Of a DNA stretch of 64,000 bases, positions 53,928-61,674 are shown one piece after another. Position numbers and translations under genes: made by a program. Source of the stretch: Roseovarius sp. MMSF_3359 (GTDB taxonomy: Bacteria > Pseudomonadota > Alphaproteobacteria > Rhodobacterales > Rhodobacteraceae). The DNA lies in contig NZ_JASHJC010000004.1 in assembly GCF_030733385.1 (NCBI RefSeq), positions 1-64,000 of the forward strand. Direction: 5' to 3'. Positions within the stretch are counted from its first letter, which is position 1, and each line of letters starts with the position of its first letter. The notes under the pieces were generated by a model that was given only the letters and a program-made list of their open reading frames with translations, ran no database searches and was not told the DNA's origin.

Positions 53928-54290
53928 TCAGGCGTTGGCTTCCCGGATCTTGTCCGCGGCTTCCTTGTCATAGGTCACGCCGTTTTCTTCAAAGAGCGTG
54001 TCAAGCTCGCCCGAAAGCGTCATCTCGGTGATGATGTCACACCCGCCCACGAACTCGCCCTTGACGTAAAGCTGCGGGATGGTCGGCCAATCGGAGTAAT
54101 CCTTGATGCCCTGGCGGATCGCATCATCGGCCAGCACGTTGATATCCGAGTACTCGACCCCCATGAAATTCAAAACACCTGCCACGCGGGACGAGAACCC
54201 GCATTGCGGCATCTCCTTGGTGCCTTTCATGTAGAGCACCACGTCATTGGCTTTGACGGTCTCTGCGATCTGTGTCTTTGCGTCGGTCAT
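53928..54290 (-). CDS. grxD: Monothiol glutaredoxin (Grx4 type)
   Basis: A 120-residue CGFS-type monothiol glutaredoxin that binds a 2Fe-2S cluster with glutathione. The active site QCGFSS has Cys30, and WPTIPQLYVKGEFVGGCDI is the glutathione-binding block. AAGGA precedes ATG 54290. It follows bolA and a small membrane gene on the same strand, matching the known GrxD-BolA complex. Confidence 0.95.
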   Translation of the reverse strand: MTDAKTQIAETVKANDVVLYMKGTKEMPQCGFSSRVAGVLNFMGVEYSDINVLADDAIRQGIKDYSDWPTIPQLYVKGEFVGGCDIITEMTLSGELDTLFEENGVTYDKEAADKIREANA

Positions 54291-54523
54291 TTCGGTGTGT
54301 CCTTTGGTACAAATCTCTTGGCATATTCCTGCGGGTCGCGTGGCACTTTCCACGTGGTGACATGCCCGCCGCCCATGCCGGATTGATAATCGGAGGTCAG
54401 CGTGTGGTATCCCTTGCCGGGTTCGCTGCCGCGTTGGTCGGTATCCTTGCGCTTACCCATCACCGCCAGCGCGCCGATGAACAGCACGACCAGACCGCCG
54501 ATGATGAGCGTGAAGAGGTCCAC
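54287..54523 (-). CDS. Small membrane protein between bolA and grxD
   Basis: A 78-residue protein with one N-terminal transmembrane helix (LFTLIIGGLVVLFIGALAVM) and a soluble tail ending QEYAKRFVPKD. Both ends overlap neighbours: it starts in the bolA stop (1 base) and its own stop overlaps the grxD start by 4 bases (ATGA). It therefore belongs to the bolA-grxD operon. Function unknown. Confidence 0.82.
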   Translation of the reverse strand: MDLFTLIIGGLVVLFIGALAVMGKRKDTDQRGSEPGKGYHTLTSDYQSGMGGGHVTTWKVPRDPQEYAKRFVPKDTPK

Positions 54524-54759
54524 TATTCCGGTGCCTTCGTGGTCAGCGCGAGCGCGTGGATTTCCCCGTTGGGGCCATCCATCTTGCCCTTGAGGGCGGC
54601 CATCACGGCGCGTTGCTGCTGCACACGGTTCTGGCCCCGAAACGACTCGTCGATCACTTCGGCCGCGAAATGCGCCCCGTCATCACCCTGCACGGTAATC
54701 TGGGCGTCGGGGAAGGTTTCGCGGATCAATGCTTCGATATCTGAGGCGAGAATGGCCAT
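54523..54759 (-). CDS. bolA: BolA family protein
   Basis: A 78-residue BolA. ILASDIEALIRETFPDAQI and SFRGQNRVQQQRAVMAAL are the class II KH-like fold, with the later HALALTT histidine. BolA proteins form a cluster-bridged dimer with CGFS glutaredoxins; grxD is two genes downstream. ATG 54759 follows AAGGAGGG. A longer upstream extension is rejected. Confidence 0.93.
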   Translation of the reverse strand: MAILASDIEALIRETFPDAQITVQGDDGAHFAAEVIDESFRGQNRVQQQRAVMAALKGKMDGPNGEIHALALTTKAPE

Positions 54760-54836
54760 CTGAGCCCTCCTTGGTTCTTGCCCAAGATGTAGAGCGCGCC
54801 GGTACCGAGTGCAAGATACCACGCTCGTGGCCGCGG

Positions 54837-55385
54837 TCAGATTTCCTCGCCCTTTTTCAGCAGATCATCAATCAACTTGCGCTGGATCGCGTTGCTGTCG
54901 CCGCCACCGAACTGCATCGCCCCGCCGGAATAGAGCGAGCCATAGGTCTTCACCAGGTTCACCGCCTGCCCAAGGCCGGAAATGAACTGATCCTTCTCCA
55001 GCGGCGACAGCGGATGGATGAAGGTCGACCACAGCATCCCCTGGGCAATGGCATAGCGCGCATCCAGCGCGGAATCGAAATTGGCCTGCATCAGGCGCGT
55101 CATCTCTTCCGGCGTGACCTCGTCGCTGTTGACGATGGGTGTCATGGCGCGCATCCGGTCGGCGCCCTCATCGGTGACGATGAAGACCGTCGTGCCTGCC
55201 ACCTGCATCTGCCAGGCCGCGCCGTTTGTCTTGGCCTCGGGGTCGAGCGCGGTGATGATCTGCCCCAGGGTCTCAAGCGTCATCGCCGCTTCGGGTTCGA
55301 CCGCATCGGAAGGTTGCGCCTCTTCTTGCGCCGATAAGGTCAGCGGGATCAGGGCAAGGCAAAGGGCGAGGAGAGTGCGGCGCAT
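54837..55385 (-). CDS. Periplasmic hypothetical protein
   Basis: A 182-residue secreted protein with a signal peptide (MRRTLLALCLALIPLTLSA). The mature part has a beta-sheet segment QMQVAGTTVFIVTDEG and a helical half (GQAVNLVKTYGSLYSGG). The pattern recalls YbjN/type III chaperone-like folds, which I cannot confirm. It sits between purL and bolA on the same strand. Function unknown. Confidence 0.7.
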   Translation of the reverse strand: MRRTLLALCLALIPLTLSAQEEAQPSDAVEPEAAMTLETLGQIITALDPEAKTNGAAWQMQVAGTTVFIVTDEGADRMRAMTPIVNSDEVTPEEMTRLMQANFDSALDARYAIAQGMLWSTFIHPLSPLEKDQFISGLGQAVNLVKTYGSLYSGGAMQFGGGDSNAIQRKLIDDLLKKGEEI

Positions 55386-55470
55386 GGAACAGTCCTTTTC
55401 TGGGTCTGTCCCATACTAGGCGGGTCACAGGTCCGGCCGCTACGCCCCTAAAGCAATCGTGAACAGATGT

Positions 55471-57636
55471 TCAGTCGAAGGTCGCGGCGAAGGTACTGCG
55501 GAAAATTCCGGCAAGGCTGCTCAGGTCGGCTGCCGATCCGCCGAAGCGGACGTCACTGCCCCCGAACTTGCCGACAACCTGAACCGGCACGCCCGCATGA
55601 GCCGCGGCGGCACTCAGCGCCTCGGCGTCTGCTGCCGGACATGCGATCAGATATCGCGCCTGATCCTCGCCAAAGAGCGTTGCGGTATCGCCCGCGTCGA
55701 TCTCGACGCCCACACCTGCCGCTTCGGCCAGTTCAAACGCCGCAAGCGCCAGCCCGCCGTCGGACAGGTCGGTACATGCGCCGATCCGGGCATGGTTGCT
55801 GCGGATGAAGTCGCCATTGCGCTTCTCTGCGTCAAGATCGACCGCGGGCGCATCGCCCTCGACCCGTCCCAGAAGCTCCGCCAGCAGGGCAGATTGACCG
55901 AGATGCCCGGCAGTTTCCCCGACCAGCAGGGCAACATCGCCCTCGCGCGCGACACCGTTGATCGCGCTATCAGCACCGCGGATCAGGCCAACGGCGCCGA
56001 TGGTCGGCGTCGGCAGGATCGCAGACCCGTCGGTTTCATTATAAAGCGACACGTTGCCCGACACGATTGGCATATCGAGCGCCGAGACCGCCGCGCCGAT
56101 GCCTTTGATCGCGCCGACGAACTGCCCCATGATCTCGGGCTTTTCGGGGTTGCCGAAATTCATGTTGTCCGTGGTGGCGAGCGGCAACGCCCCCACGGCG
56201 GTGAGGTTGCGATAAGCCTCGGCCACCGCCTGCTTGCCGCCCTCGACCGGGTTGGCCTTGACGTAGCGCGGGGTCACGTCCGAGGTGAAGGCCAGCAGTT
56301 TGTCGCTGCCGTGTACCCGCACAAGGCCCGAGCCCAAGCCCGGCGTGCGGGCAGTATCGGCCATGACCATCGTGTCATATTGCTCGAACACCCATTGGCG
56401 GGAGCAGTAGTTCGGCGAGCCGATCAGCGCCTTCAGGCCCTCGATTGGATCGACCTCCGTGACGCTCGCGGTATCGAGCGGGGCTGCCGCCGGGGTTTCG
56501 ACCCAAGGGCGGTCATATTCCGGCGCGGTCGATGAGAGTTTCGAGAGCGGCAGGTCCGCCTTGACCTCGTTGTGGTGCAGGATGAGGAAACGGTCTTCGG
56601 CGATGGTCTCACCCACGATGGCGAAATCCAGATCCCATTTCTCGAACACCGCGCGCGCCTCGGCCTCAAGCTCGGGCTTTAGGACCATCAACATGCGTTC
56701 CTGACTTTCCGACAGCATCATCTCGTACGCCGTCATGTTTTCTTCGCGCTGCGGCACGTCTTCGAGGGTCAGCTTGACACCAAGGCCCCCTTTGTCGCCC
56801 ATCTCCACGGCGGAGCAGGTCAGGCCCGCCGCGCCCATATCCTGGATCGAAATCACTGCGCCGGTGGCCATCAGTTCCAGCGTGGCTTCCATCAGGCGTT
56901 TTTCCGTAAACGGATCACCCACCTGCACCGTGGGGCGCTTTTCCTCGATACTGTCATCGAACTCGGCACTGGCCATGGTGGCCCCGCCGACACCGTCGCG
57001 GCCGGTCTTGGCGCCGAGATACACGACCGGCATCCCAACCCCTGAGGCGGCGGAGTAGAAAATCTTGTCGGTCTCGGCCAGACCGGCGGCGAAGGCATTG
57101 ACCAGGCAGTTGCCGTTATAGGCCTTGTCGAACCGGACCTCGCCGCCCGCGGTCGGCACGCCGAAGCAGTTGCCATACCCGCCGACCCCGGCCACGACGC
57201 CATGCACAAGCTGCCGCGTCTTGGGATGCGACGGCTCACCGAAACTCAAAGAGTTCATTGCCGCAATGGGGCGCGCGCCCATGGTGAACACGTCCCGCAG
57301 GATGCCGCCCACGCCCGTGGCCGCGCCCTGATAGGGCTCGATATAAGACGGGTGATTGTGGCTTTCCATTTTGAAAACAACGCATTGGCCGTCGCCGATA
57401 TCGACGATGCCCGCGTTTTCGCCGGGGCCGCAGATGACCTGTGGGCCTTCGGTCGGCAGGGTCCGCAGCCATTTCTTGGAGGATTTGTAGGAACAATGCT
57501 CGTTCCACATGGCCGAGAAAATCCCAAGCTCTGTAAAGCTCGGCTCGCGTCCGATGATTTCAAGGATACGTTCATATTCGTCGGGCTTCAGGCCATGTGC
57601 CGCGATCAGCTCGTCGGTGATTGCCGGATCCTGCAT
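55471..57636 (-). CDS. purL: Phosphoribosylformylglycinamidine synthase large subunit
   Basis: A 721-residue PurL of the small (purLQS) type. Its start [21 protein letters not shown] is the family N-terminus, and [43 protein letters not shown] and [20 protein letters not shown] are the AIRS-type ATP-binding blocks. ATG 57636 is preferred over a 115-residue unrelated extension. It uses ATP and glutamine to make FGAM in purine synthesis; purQ and purS are not in this window. Confidence 0.95.
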   Translation of the reverse strand: MQDPAITDELIAAHGLKPDEYERILEIIGREPSFTELGIFSAMWNEHCSYKSSKKWLRTLPTEGPQVICGPGENAGIVDIGDGQCVVFKMESHNHPSYIEPYQGAATGVGGILRDVFTMGARPIAAMNSLSFGEPSHPKTRQLVHGVVAGVGGYGNCFGVPTAGGEVRFDKAYNGNCLVNAFAAGLAETDKIFYSAASGVGMPVVYLGAKTGRDGVGGATMASAEFDDSIEEKRPTVQVGDPFTEKRLMEATLELMATGAVISIQDMGAAGLTCSAVEMGDKGGLGVKLTLEDVPQREENMTAYEMMLSESQERMLMVLKPELEAEARAVFEKWDLDFAIVGETIAEDRFLILHHNEVKADLPLSKLSSTAPEYDRPWVETPAAAPLDTASVTEVDPIEGLKALIGSPNYCSRQWVFEQYDTMVMADTARTPGLGSGLVRVHGSDKLLAFTSDVTPRYVKANPVEGGKQAVAEAYRNLTAVGALPLATTDNMNFGNPEKPEIMGQFVGAIKGIGAAVSALDMPIVSGNVSLYNETDGSAILPTPTIGAVGLIRGADSAINGVAREGDVALLVGETAGHLGQSALLAELLGRVEGDAPAVDLDAEKRNGDFIRSNHARIGACTDLSDGGLALAAFELAEAAGVGVEIDAGDTATLFGEDQARYLIACPAADAEALSAAAAHAGVPVQVVGKFGGSDVRFGGSAADLSSLAGIFRSTFAATFD

Positions 57637-57769
57637 GTGGATGGATTCCCCCAAATCTTGCTCTGGCGCCTCTTTAGGGTATCGCGCGCCGGGGGGGAAG
57701 GGGCTGAGGCGAGGTTGCTTGACCGAATCTTGCTTATCGGATTGTGTGACGCGAAACCGAGGGGACGGC

Positions 57770-58795
57770 ATGGACATTTTGGAAAACCAATGGCGCGGCG
57801 GGGGACTTCCCGAGGACCGCCTCAGCGGGGCGCCCGCACCCAGTGTTCTGTTTGAGAATCCGCAATCGCTTTTGACGAAATGCCCGGCCGCGGTGGAAAC
57901 ACCGATGCTCCGGATCGACGGGTTGGGCGCGGCGGTCTGGGCCAAGGATGAACGGCAGCGGATGGGCCTTGGCAGTTTCAAGGCGCTCGGCGCGGCCTAT
58001 GTGATCGCGCATCAGGCGGCGGCCACGGGCGCGGATGACATGACCTCCGCCATGGCCGGACACACCTTTGTCAGCTCCAGTGCCGGAAACCACGGATTGT
58101 CGATCGCCGCGGGGGCAAAGGCGTTTGGCGCCCGGGCGGTCATCTACCTGTCTGAGACGGTGCCGGAAGGATTTGCCGAGCGGTTGCGTGATCTCGGCGC
58201 GCAAGTCGTCCGTGCAGGCGCGGATTACGAGGCCAGCATGACCGCTGCGATGGCGGCGGCGGATGAGAATGGTTGGACGCTGTTGTCCGACACTTCCTGG
58301 CCCGGGTATTTCGACATTCCGCACCGGTTGATGGAAGGATACCTCGTGATGGCCGAAGAGGCCGTGCGCCAGATGCCGGAAGCGCCCACGCATATTTTCC
58401 TGCAAGCCGGGGTTGGGGGACTTGCCGGGGCCTGCGCCGCCTATTTCCGCAAGGCCTGGGGCGACAGCCCGGAGATTTTCGTCGTGGAGCCGGAATTCGC
58501 CCCCGCCTTGCAGGCCAGCATCCGCGCGGGCGAATGCGTAAACGCGGCGGGGCCTGTGTCGGACATGGGGCGGCTTGATTGCAAGGAGCCTTCGTTGATT
58601 GCCCTGAACGGGCTGGCACGTGATGCCGATGGTTTCATCACGATCAGCGAGGACGAGGGGTTTGCCGTCTTGCCGATACTCGCCGCACAAGGGGCGGAGA
58701 CCAGCACATCGGGCGGCGCGGGGCTTGCCGCGGCAAAGGAAATGAACCTTGGCCCGGAGGCACGGGTTCTTTGCATCATCAGTGAAGGAGCCTGA
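57770..58795 (+). CDS. PLP-dependent lyase, diaminopropionate ammonia-lyase-like
   Basis: A 341-residue PLP fold II enzyme. [13 protein letters not shown] has the PLP-binding lysine, [20 protein letters not shown] is the substrate/cofactor loop, and [16 protein letters not shown] holds the Gly-rich phosphate site. The overall match is to diaminopropionate ammonia-lyase, which converts 2,3-diaminopropionate to pyruvate and ammonia. ATG 57770 follows GAGGGGA. The M24 peptidase gene follows 2 bases later, so they are an operon; serine/threonine dehydratase is the alternative. Confidence 0.8.
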   Translation: MDILENQWRGGGLPEDRLSGAPAPSVLFENPQSLLTKCPAAVETPMLRIDGLGAAVWAKDERQRMGLGSFKALGAAYVIAHQAAATGADDMTSAMAGHTFVSSSAGNHGLSIAAGAKAFGARAVIYLSETVPEGFAERLRDLGAQVVRAGADYEASMTAAMAAADENGWTLLSDTSWPGYFDIPHRLMEGYLVMAEEAVRQMPEAPTHIFLQAGVGGLAGACAAYFRKAWGDSPEIFVVEPEFAPALQASIRAGECVNAAGPVSDMGRLDCKEPSLIALNGLARDADGFITISEDEGFAVLPILAAQGAETSTSGGAGLAAAKEMNLGPEARVLCIISEGA

Positions 58796-58797
58796 GC

Positions 58798-59934
58798 ATG
58801 AGCGCCGTCTTTCCGCCAAGTGAGTACCAGGCACGGGTGAGCGCCGCGCAAGCGCGGATGAATGATGCAGGGCTCGGCGCGATCCTCCTGACGACAGAGC
58901 CGGACATCCGCTATTTCACCGGCTATCTGACGCGCTTCTGGGAAAGCCCGAGCCGCCCGTGGTTCCTTGTGGTGCCGGCGAGCGGCGCGCCCGTGGCGGT
59001 GATCCCCTCGATCGGGGCGGCGCTTATGGGCCGGACATGGATCAGCGACATTCGCACGTGGTCCGCGCCGGAGCCTGCGGATGATGGCGTGACGCTTCTG
59101 GCCTCGACCCTGCGCGAGTTGGTGAGTGACGGCAAGGTCGGCGTGCCATCGGGCTATGAGAGCCATCTGCGCATGCCGCTGACCGATTACGACCGGGTCA
59201 AGGCGGCGTCGGGCTTGACCTTCACCGATGATCGCGGGATCGTGGCGACGCTGCGGATGGTCAAATCGCCGGCAGAGGTCGACAAGATCGAAGCGGTTTG
59301 CGCCATCGCGGGCCGCGCCTTTGGCCGGGTTGGTGAGATCGCGCATGAAGGCGTGCCGCTCTCGCAGGTGTTCCGCGATTTCCAGCGGCTCCTGCTCGAA
59401 GAGGGCGCCGATTGGGTGCCTTATCTGGCCGGTGGGGCGGGGCAGGACGGGTATGGCGATGTGATCTCGCCCGCCGGCGATACGCCGCTGGTGCCGGGCG
59501 ATGTGCTGATGCTCGACACCGGCGCGGTGCGGGACGGGTATTTCTGCGACTATGACCGGAATTATGCGGTGAGCCACGCCAGTCAGGCCACGAAGGACGG
59601 TCATGCAAGGCTGATCGAGGCGACGCAGGCGGGGCTTGAGACCGCGCGCGTCGGCGCCCGGGCGAGCGATGTCTGGCGGGCGATGGCCGATATTGTCGGC
59701 GGTGGCGAAGGGGCAGGGCGGCTTGGCCATGGTCTTGGCATGCAACTGACAGAAGGGCTGTCGCTCACGTCCAAGGATCACACCATCCTGCAGGAGGGCA
59801 TGGTCATCACGCTGGAGCCGGGCGTTGAGACCGGTGACGGGACGCTGATGGTGCATGAGGAAAACATCGTGATCGAGGCCGATGGTCCGCGAATGCTGTC
59901 GCCGATGGCCGCGGCAGATATCCCGCTTATCTGA
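58798..59934 (+). CDS. M24 family metallopeptidase (Xaa-Pro dipeptidase-like)
   Basis: A 378-residue pita-bread enzyme with all metal ligands: Asp240 (LMLDTGAV), Asp251 (FCDYDR), His311 (GHGLGMQLTEG), Glu340 (TLEPGV) and Glu354 (HEENIV). GAAGGAG precedes ATG 58798. It is coupled to the diaminopropionate lyase-like gene, which suggests that the pair processes a small peptide or modified amino acid. Its tail overlaps the converging GNAT gene by 8 bases. Confidence 0.9.
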   Translation: MSAVFPPSEYQARVSAAQARMNDAGLGAILLTTEPDIRYFTGYLTRFWESPSRPWFLVVPASGAPVAVIPSIGAALMGRTWISDIRTWSAPEPADDGVTLLASTLRELVSDGKVGVPSGYESHLRMPLTDYDRVKAASGLTFTDDRGIVATLRMVKSPAEVDKIEAVCAIAGRAFGRVGEIAHEGVPLSQVFRDFQRLLLEEGADWVPYLAGGAGQDGYGDVISPAGDTPLVPGDVLMLDTGAVRDGYFCDYDRNYAVSHASQATKDGHARLIEATQAGLETARVGARASDVWRAMADIVGGGEGAGRLGHGLGMQLTEGLSLTSKDHTILQEGMVITLEPGVETGDGTLMVHEENIVIEADGPRMLSPMAAADIPLI

Positions 59935-60388
59935 GACGATACTCCAGCAACGGTAACACCCGCCCGGGAATTGATGCCGATGGCGTTATGCCGATACGGT
60001 GCGCGCCCATCTTTTCGTAAAACGCCGCGGCATCCGGGTCGGCGTCTATCAGGAGCCTGTCCCGTGAAAACTGGCGGGCGGCGGTGACAGACCAGTTGAA
60101 AAGCTCTTTGCCCAAGCCCATTCCCATGTAGGGCGGGTCAATAAAAAGCGCGAGAAGATCGGCATCCTGCCCCCGGGGGCCAACCTGCGCCACACCGGCC
60201 ATCGCGCCGTCGACCGCGCCCACCACAAGCGCCGTGTCCGACAGATCCGCGGGTGTCAGGGTCAGTTCTTCCTTGCAGGCGGCCATGAAAGCCGCGTCAT
60301 ATCCCCAATGCGCCTTGGACCGCATTTGCAGCGCCGAAAGATCATCCAGTTCGGAGAGGTCAGGCGCGCGGAGGATAAAAGAGAGCAT
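59927..60388 (-). CDS. GNAT-family N-acetyltransferase
   Basis: A 153-residue GNAT protein. LALFIDPPYMGMGLGKELFN contains the acetyl-CoA-binding R/Q-x-x-G-x-G/A-like motif, and ADPDAAAFYEKMGAHRIG is motif B. ATG 60388 starts at MLSFILRAPDLSELDDL, the natural domain start; upstream extension is GC shadow. The acceptor is unknown. Confidence 0.85.
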   Translation of the reverse strand: MLSFILRAPDLSELDDLSALQMRSKAHWGYDAAFMAACKEELTLTPADLSDTALVVGAVDGAMAGVAQVGPRGQDADLLALFIDPPYMGMGLGKELFNWSVTAARQFSRDRLLIDADPDAAAFYEKMGAHRIGITPSASIPGRVLPLLEYRLR

Positions 60389-60431
60389 GGGGATTGATAC
60401 GCCACGCCTGCATGCCACACAACGCAGCGCA

Positions 60432-60461
60432 AAAAAAAAGGGCCGAGCAAAAAGCTCGGCC
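60432..60461 (-). terminator. Strong rho-independent terminator after the LysR gene
   Basis: GGCCGAGC and GCTCGGCC form a perfect 8-bp stem (60441-60448 and 60454-60461) around a TTTTT loop, followed on the minus strand by nine T (A run at 60431-60439). It lies about 150 bases after the LysR stop, farther than usual, leaving room for an independent small RNA. Confidence 0.9.
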
Positions 60462-60512
60462 TTAGTCCAACAGGGAGGTATGATGGTGACCGCCTCGCGG
60501 CTATCACCGTCA
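60432..60512 (-). ncRNA. Candidate small RNA with 5' hairpin, CCTCCC stretch and terminator
   Basis: Read on the minus strand, a predicted transcript of about 80 nt starts with the hairpin GGTGA-tag-CCGC-gag-GCGG-TCACC (60485-60508). A single-stranded ATCATACCTCCCTGTTGG follows, then the terminator GGCCGAGC-TTTTT-GCTCGGCC (60441-60461) with a nine-T tail. The CCTCCC element is complementary to ribosome binding sites, as in trans-acting regulatory RNAs of alphaproteobacteria. It could instead be the 3' end of the LysR transcript. Confidence 0.5.
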
Positions 60513-60519
60513 AGGGTTG

Positions 60520-60548
60520 AATTAGGGATTGCGTGTGAGTCGTTCAAG
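60520..60548 (-). promoter_or_regulatory. Candidate heat-shock-type promoter for the small RNA
   Basis: On the minus strand CTTGAAC (60542-60548), a 14-base spacer and CCCTAATT (60520-60527) resemble the RpoH/sigma-32 pattern CTTGAAA-N13-15-CCCCATnT. As a sigma-70 promoter it would be poor because the -10 box is weak. Transcription would start near 60512, just before the 5' hairpin. Confidence 0.4.
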
Positions 60549-60609
60549 AACAATAATGCCGCACCCGCAGCATTGCTGGTATGCGTTGCGTGCATACCAC
60601 GGTGGAATT

Positions 60610-61515
60610 TCAGGTAAGTTCTTGTTTTTTCATATTTTTACGGTAAAGAACGATTTCTTCCTGAACGAAATCACGAAACGCTGCAATACGTTTCGAATGT
60701 CTTAATTCCTCGGGATAGGCCAAAAACACCGGCACTTCGACCGATTCTACCTCTGGTAGAACTGGCACGAGCTGCGGGAAGTCGTTGATGAGGTAGTCCG
60801 GAAGGACGCCGATCCCGAGGTTGTTGAGCACGCTTTGAAGCACACCGTAGTAGTTATTGACGGTCAGCCGGGAGGGGATGTCAAAGGTCATCAACTCCTT
60901 GACCAGCACCGCGCCGGCCCCAACCTGCGCCGAACGCGGATTTTGGCAGATCAACCGGTGATCATGCAGATCCTGGGGCGCTTTCGGCATTGCATGGGTC
61001 TCGAAATAGGTTTTCGCCGCATAGAGACGCATGTGCACGCTCATCAACCGCTTGCGGATCAGGTCGGCCTGGCTAGGCTCTTTCATGCGGATGGCGACGT
61101 CGGCCTCCCGCATCGGCAGGTCAAGTACCTTTTCTTCGAGCATCAGGTCGATCTTGAGATCGGGAAACTTCTCGTAGAGCTTTGGCAAACGCGGGGCGAG
61201 CCAGAGCGTGCCGAAACCGATCGTGGTCGTCACGCGCAATTCGCCGAAGACTTCCTCTTCGCTGTCACGGATGCGCGCGGTCGCCGCCTCAAGGCGCTTC
61301 ATCATGGCCCGGGTTGCGTCGAACAGAAGTTCCCCCTGTTCGGTCAGAATCAGCCCCCGCGCATGGCGGTGAAAAAGCGTGGCATTAAGTGATTCTTCAA
61401 GCGCCCGCACCTGCCGCGACACCGCGGATTGCGACAAATGCAGTTGGTCGCCCGCATGTGTCAGACTGCCCGCGTCCGCCACCGCGTGAAATATTCTAAG
61501 CTTGTCCCAATCCAT
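60610..61515 (-). CDS. LysR-family regulator divergent from the indolepyruvate oxidoreductase
   Basis: A 301-residue LysR-type regulator: LRIFHAVADAGSLTHAGDQLH with QSAVSRQVRALEESLNATLF is the DNA-binding part. ATG 61515 (MDWDKLRIF) is the natural start; the longer frame from 61560 is not supported. The 159-base gap to the oxidoreductase gene contains a perfect 7-7-7 palindrome at 61606-61626, so it may control that gene, although such a dyad is also compatible with another regulator. Confidence 0.9.
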   Translation of the reverse strand: MDWDKLRIFHAVADAGSLTHAGDQLHLSQSAVSRQVRALEESLNATLFHRHARGLILTEQGELLFDATRAMMKRLEAATARIRDSEEEVFGELRVTTTIGFGTLWLAPRLPKLYEKFPDLKIDLMLEEKVLDLPMREADVAIRMKEPSQADLIRKRLMSVHMRLYAAKTYFETHAMPKAPQDLHDHRLICQNPRSAQVGAGAVLVKELMTFDIPSRLTVNNYYGVLQSVLNNLGIGVLPDYLINDFPQLVPVLPEVESVEVPVFLAYPEELRHSKRIAAFRDFVQEEIVLYRKNMKKQELT

Positions 61516-61605
61516 ACCCGCAACTTTCGATTCAAAACGTCCCCGGTCACGCAATAGCAAAAAACCGACGGAGATACACCGCCCATTCCCACAATTTCCG
61601 CTTGG

Positions 61606-61626
61606 TAGGTCATATATTTTGACCTA
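61606..61626. promoter_or_regulatory. Candidate operator upstream of the indolepyruvate oxidoreductase
   Basis: TAGGTCA (61606-61612) and TGACCTA (61620-61626) are perfect inverted repeats with a 7-base AT-only spacer. The dyad lies about 50 bases before the oxidoreductase start and probably overlaps its promoter. Confidence 0.6.
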
Positions 61627-61674
61627 TTATTACCCTATATTGAGACGTAGCACGCCAGACGGTGGGAGGCCATT

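Noticed and set aside
60480..60617. Plus-strand 45-codon ORF with GGGAGG before its ATG
   Set aside because: The binding-site-like GGGAGG is the complement of the CCTCCC stretch of the candidate small RNA, the peptide has no features, and it overlaps the end of the LysR gene.
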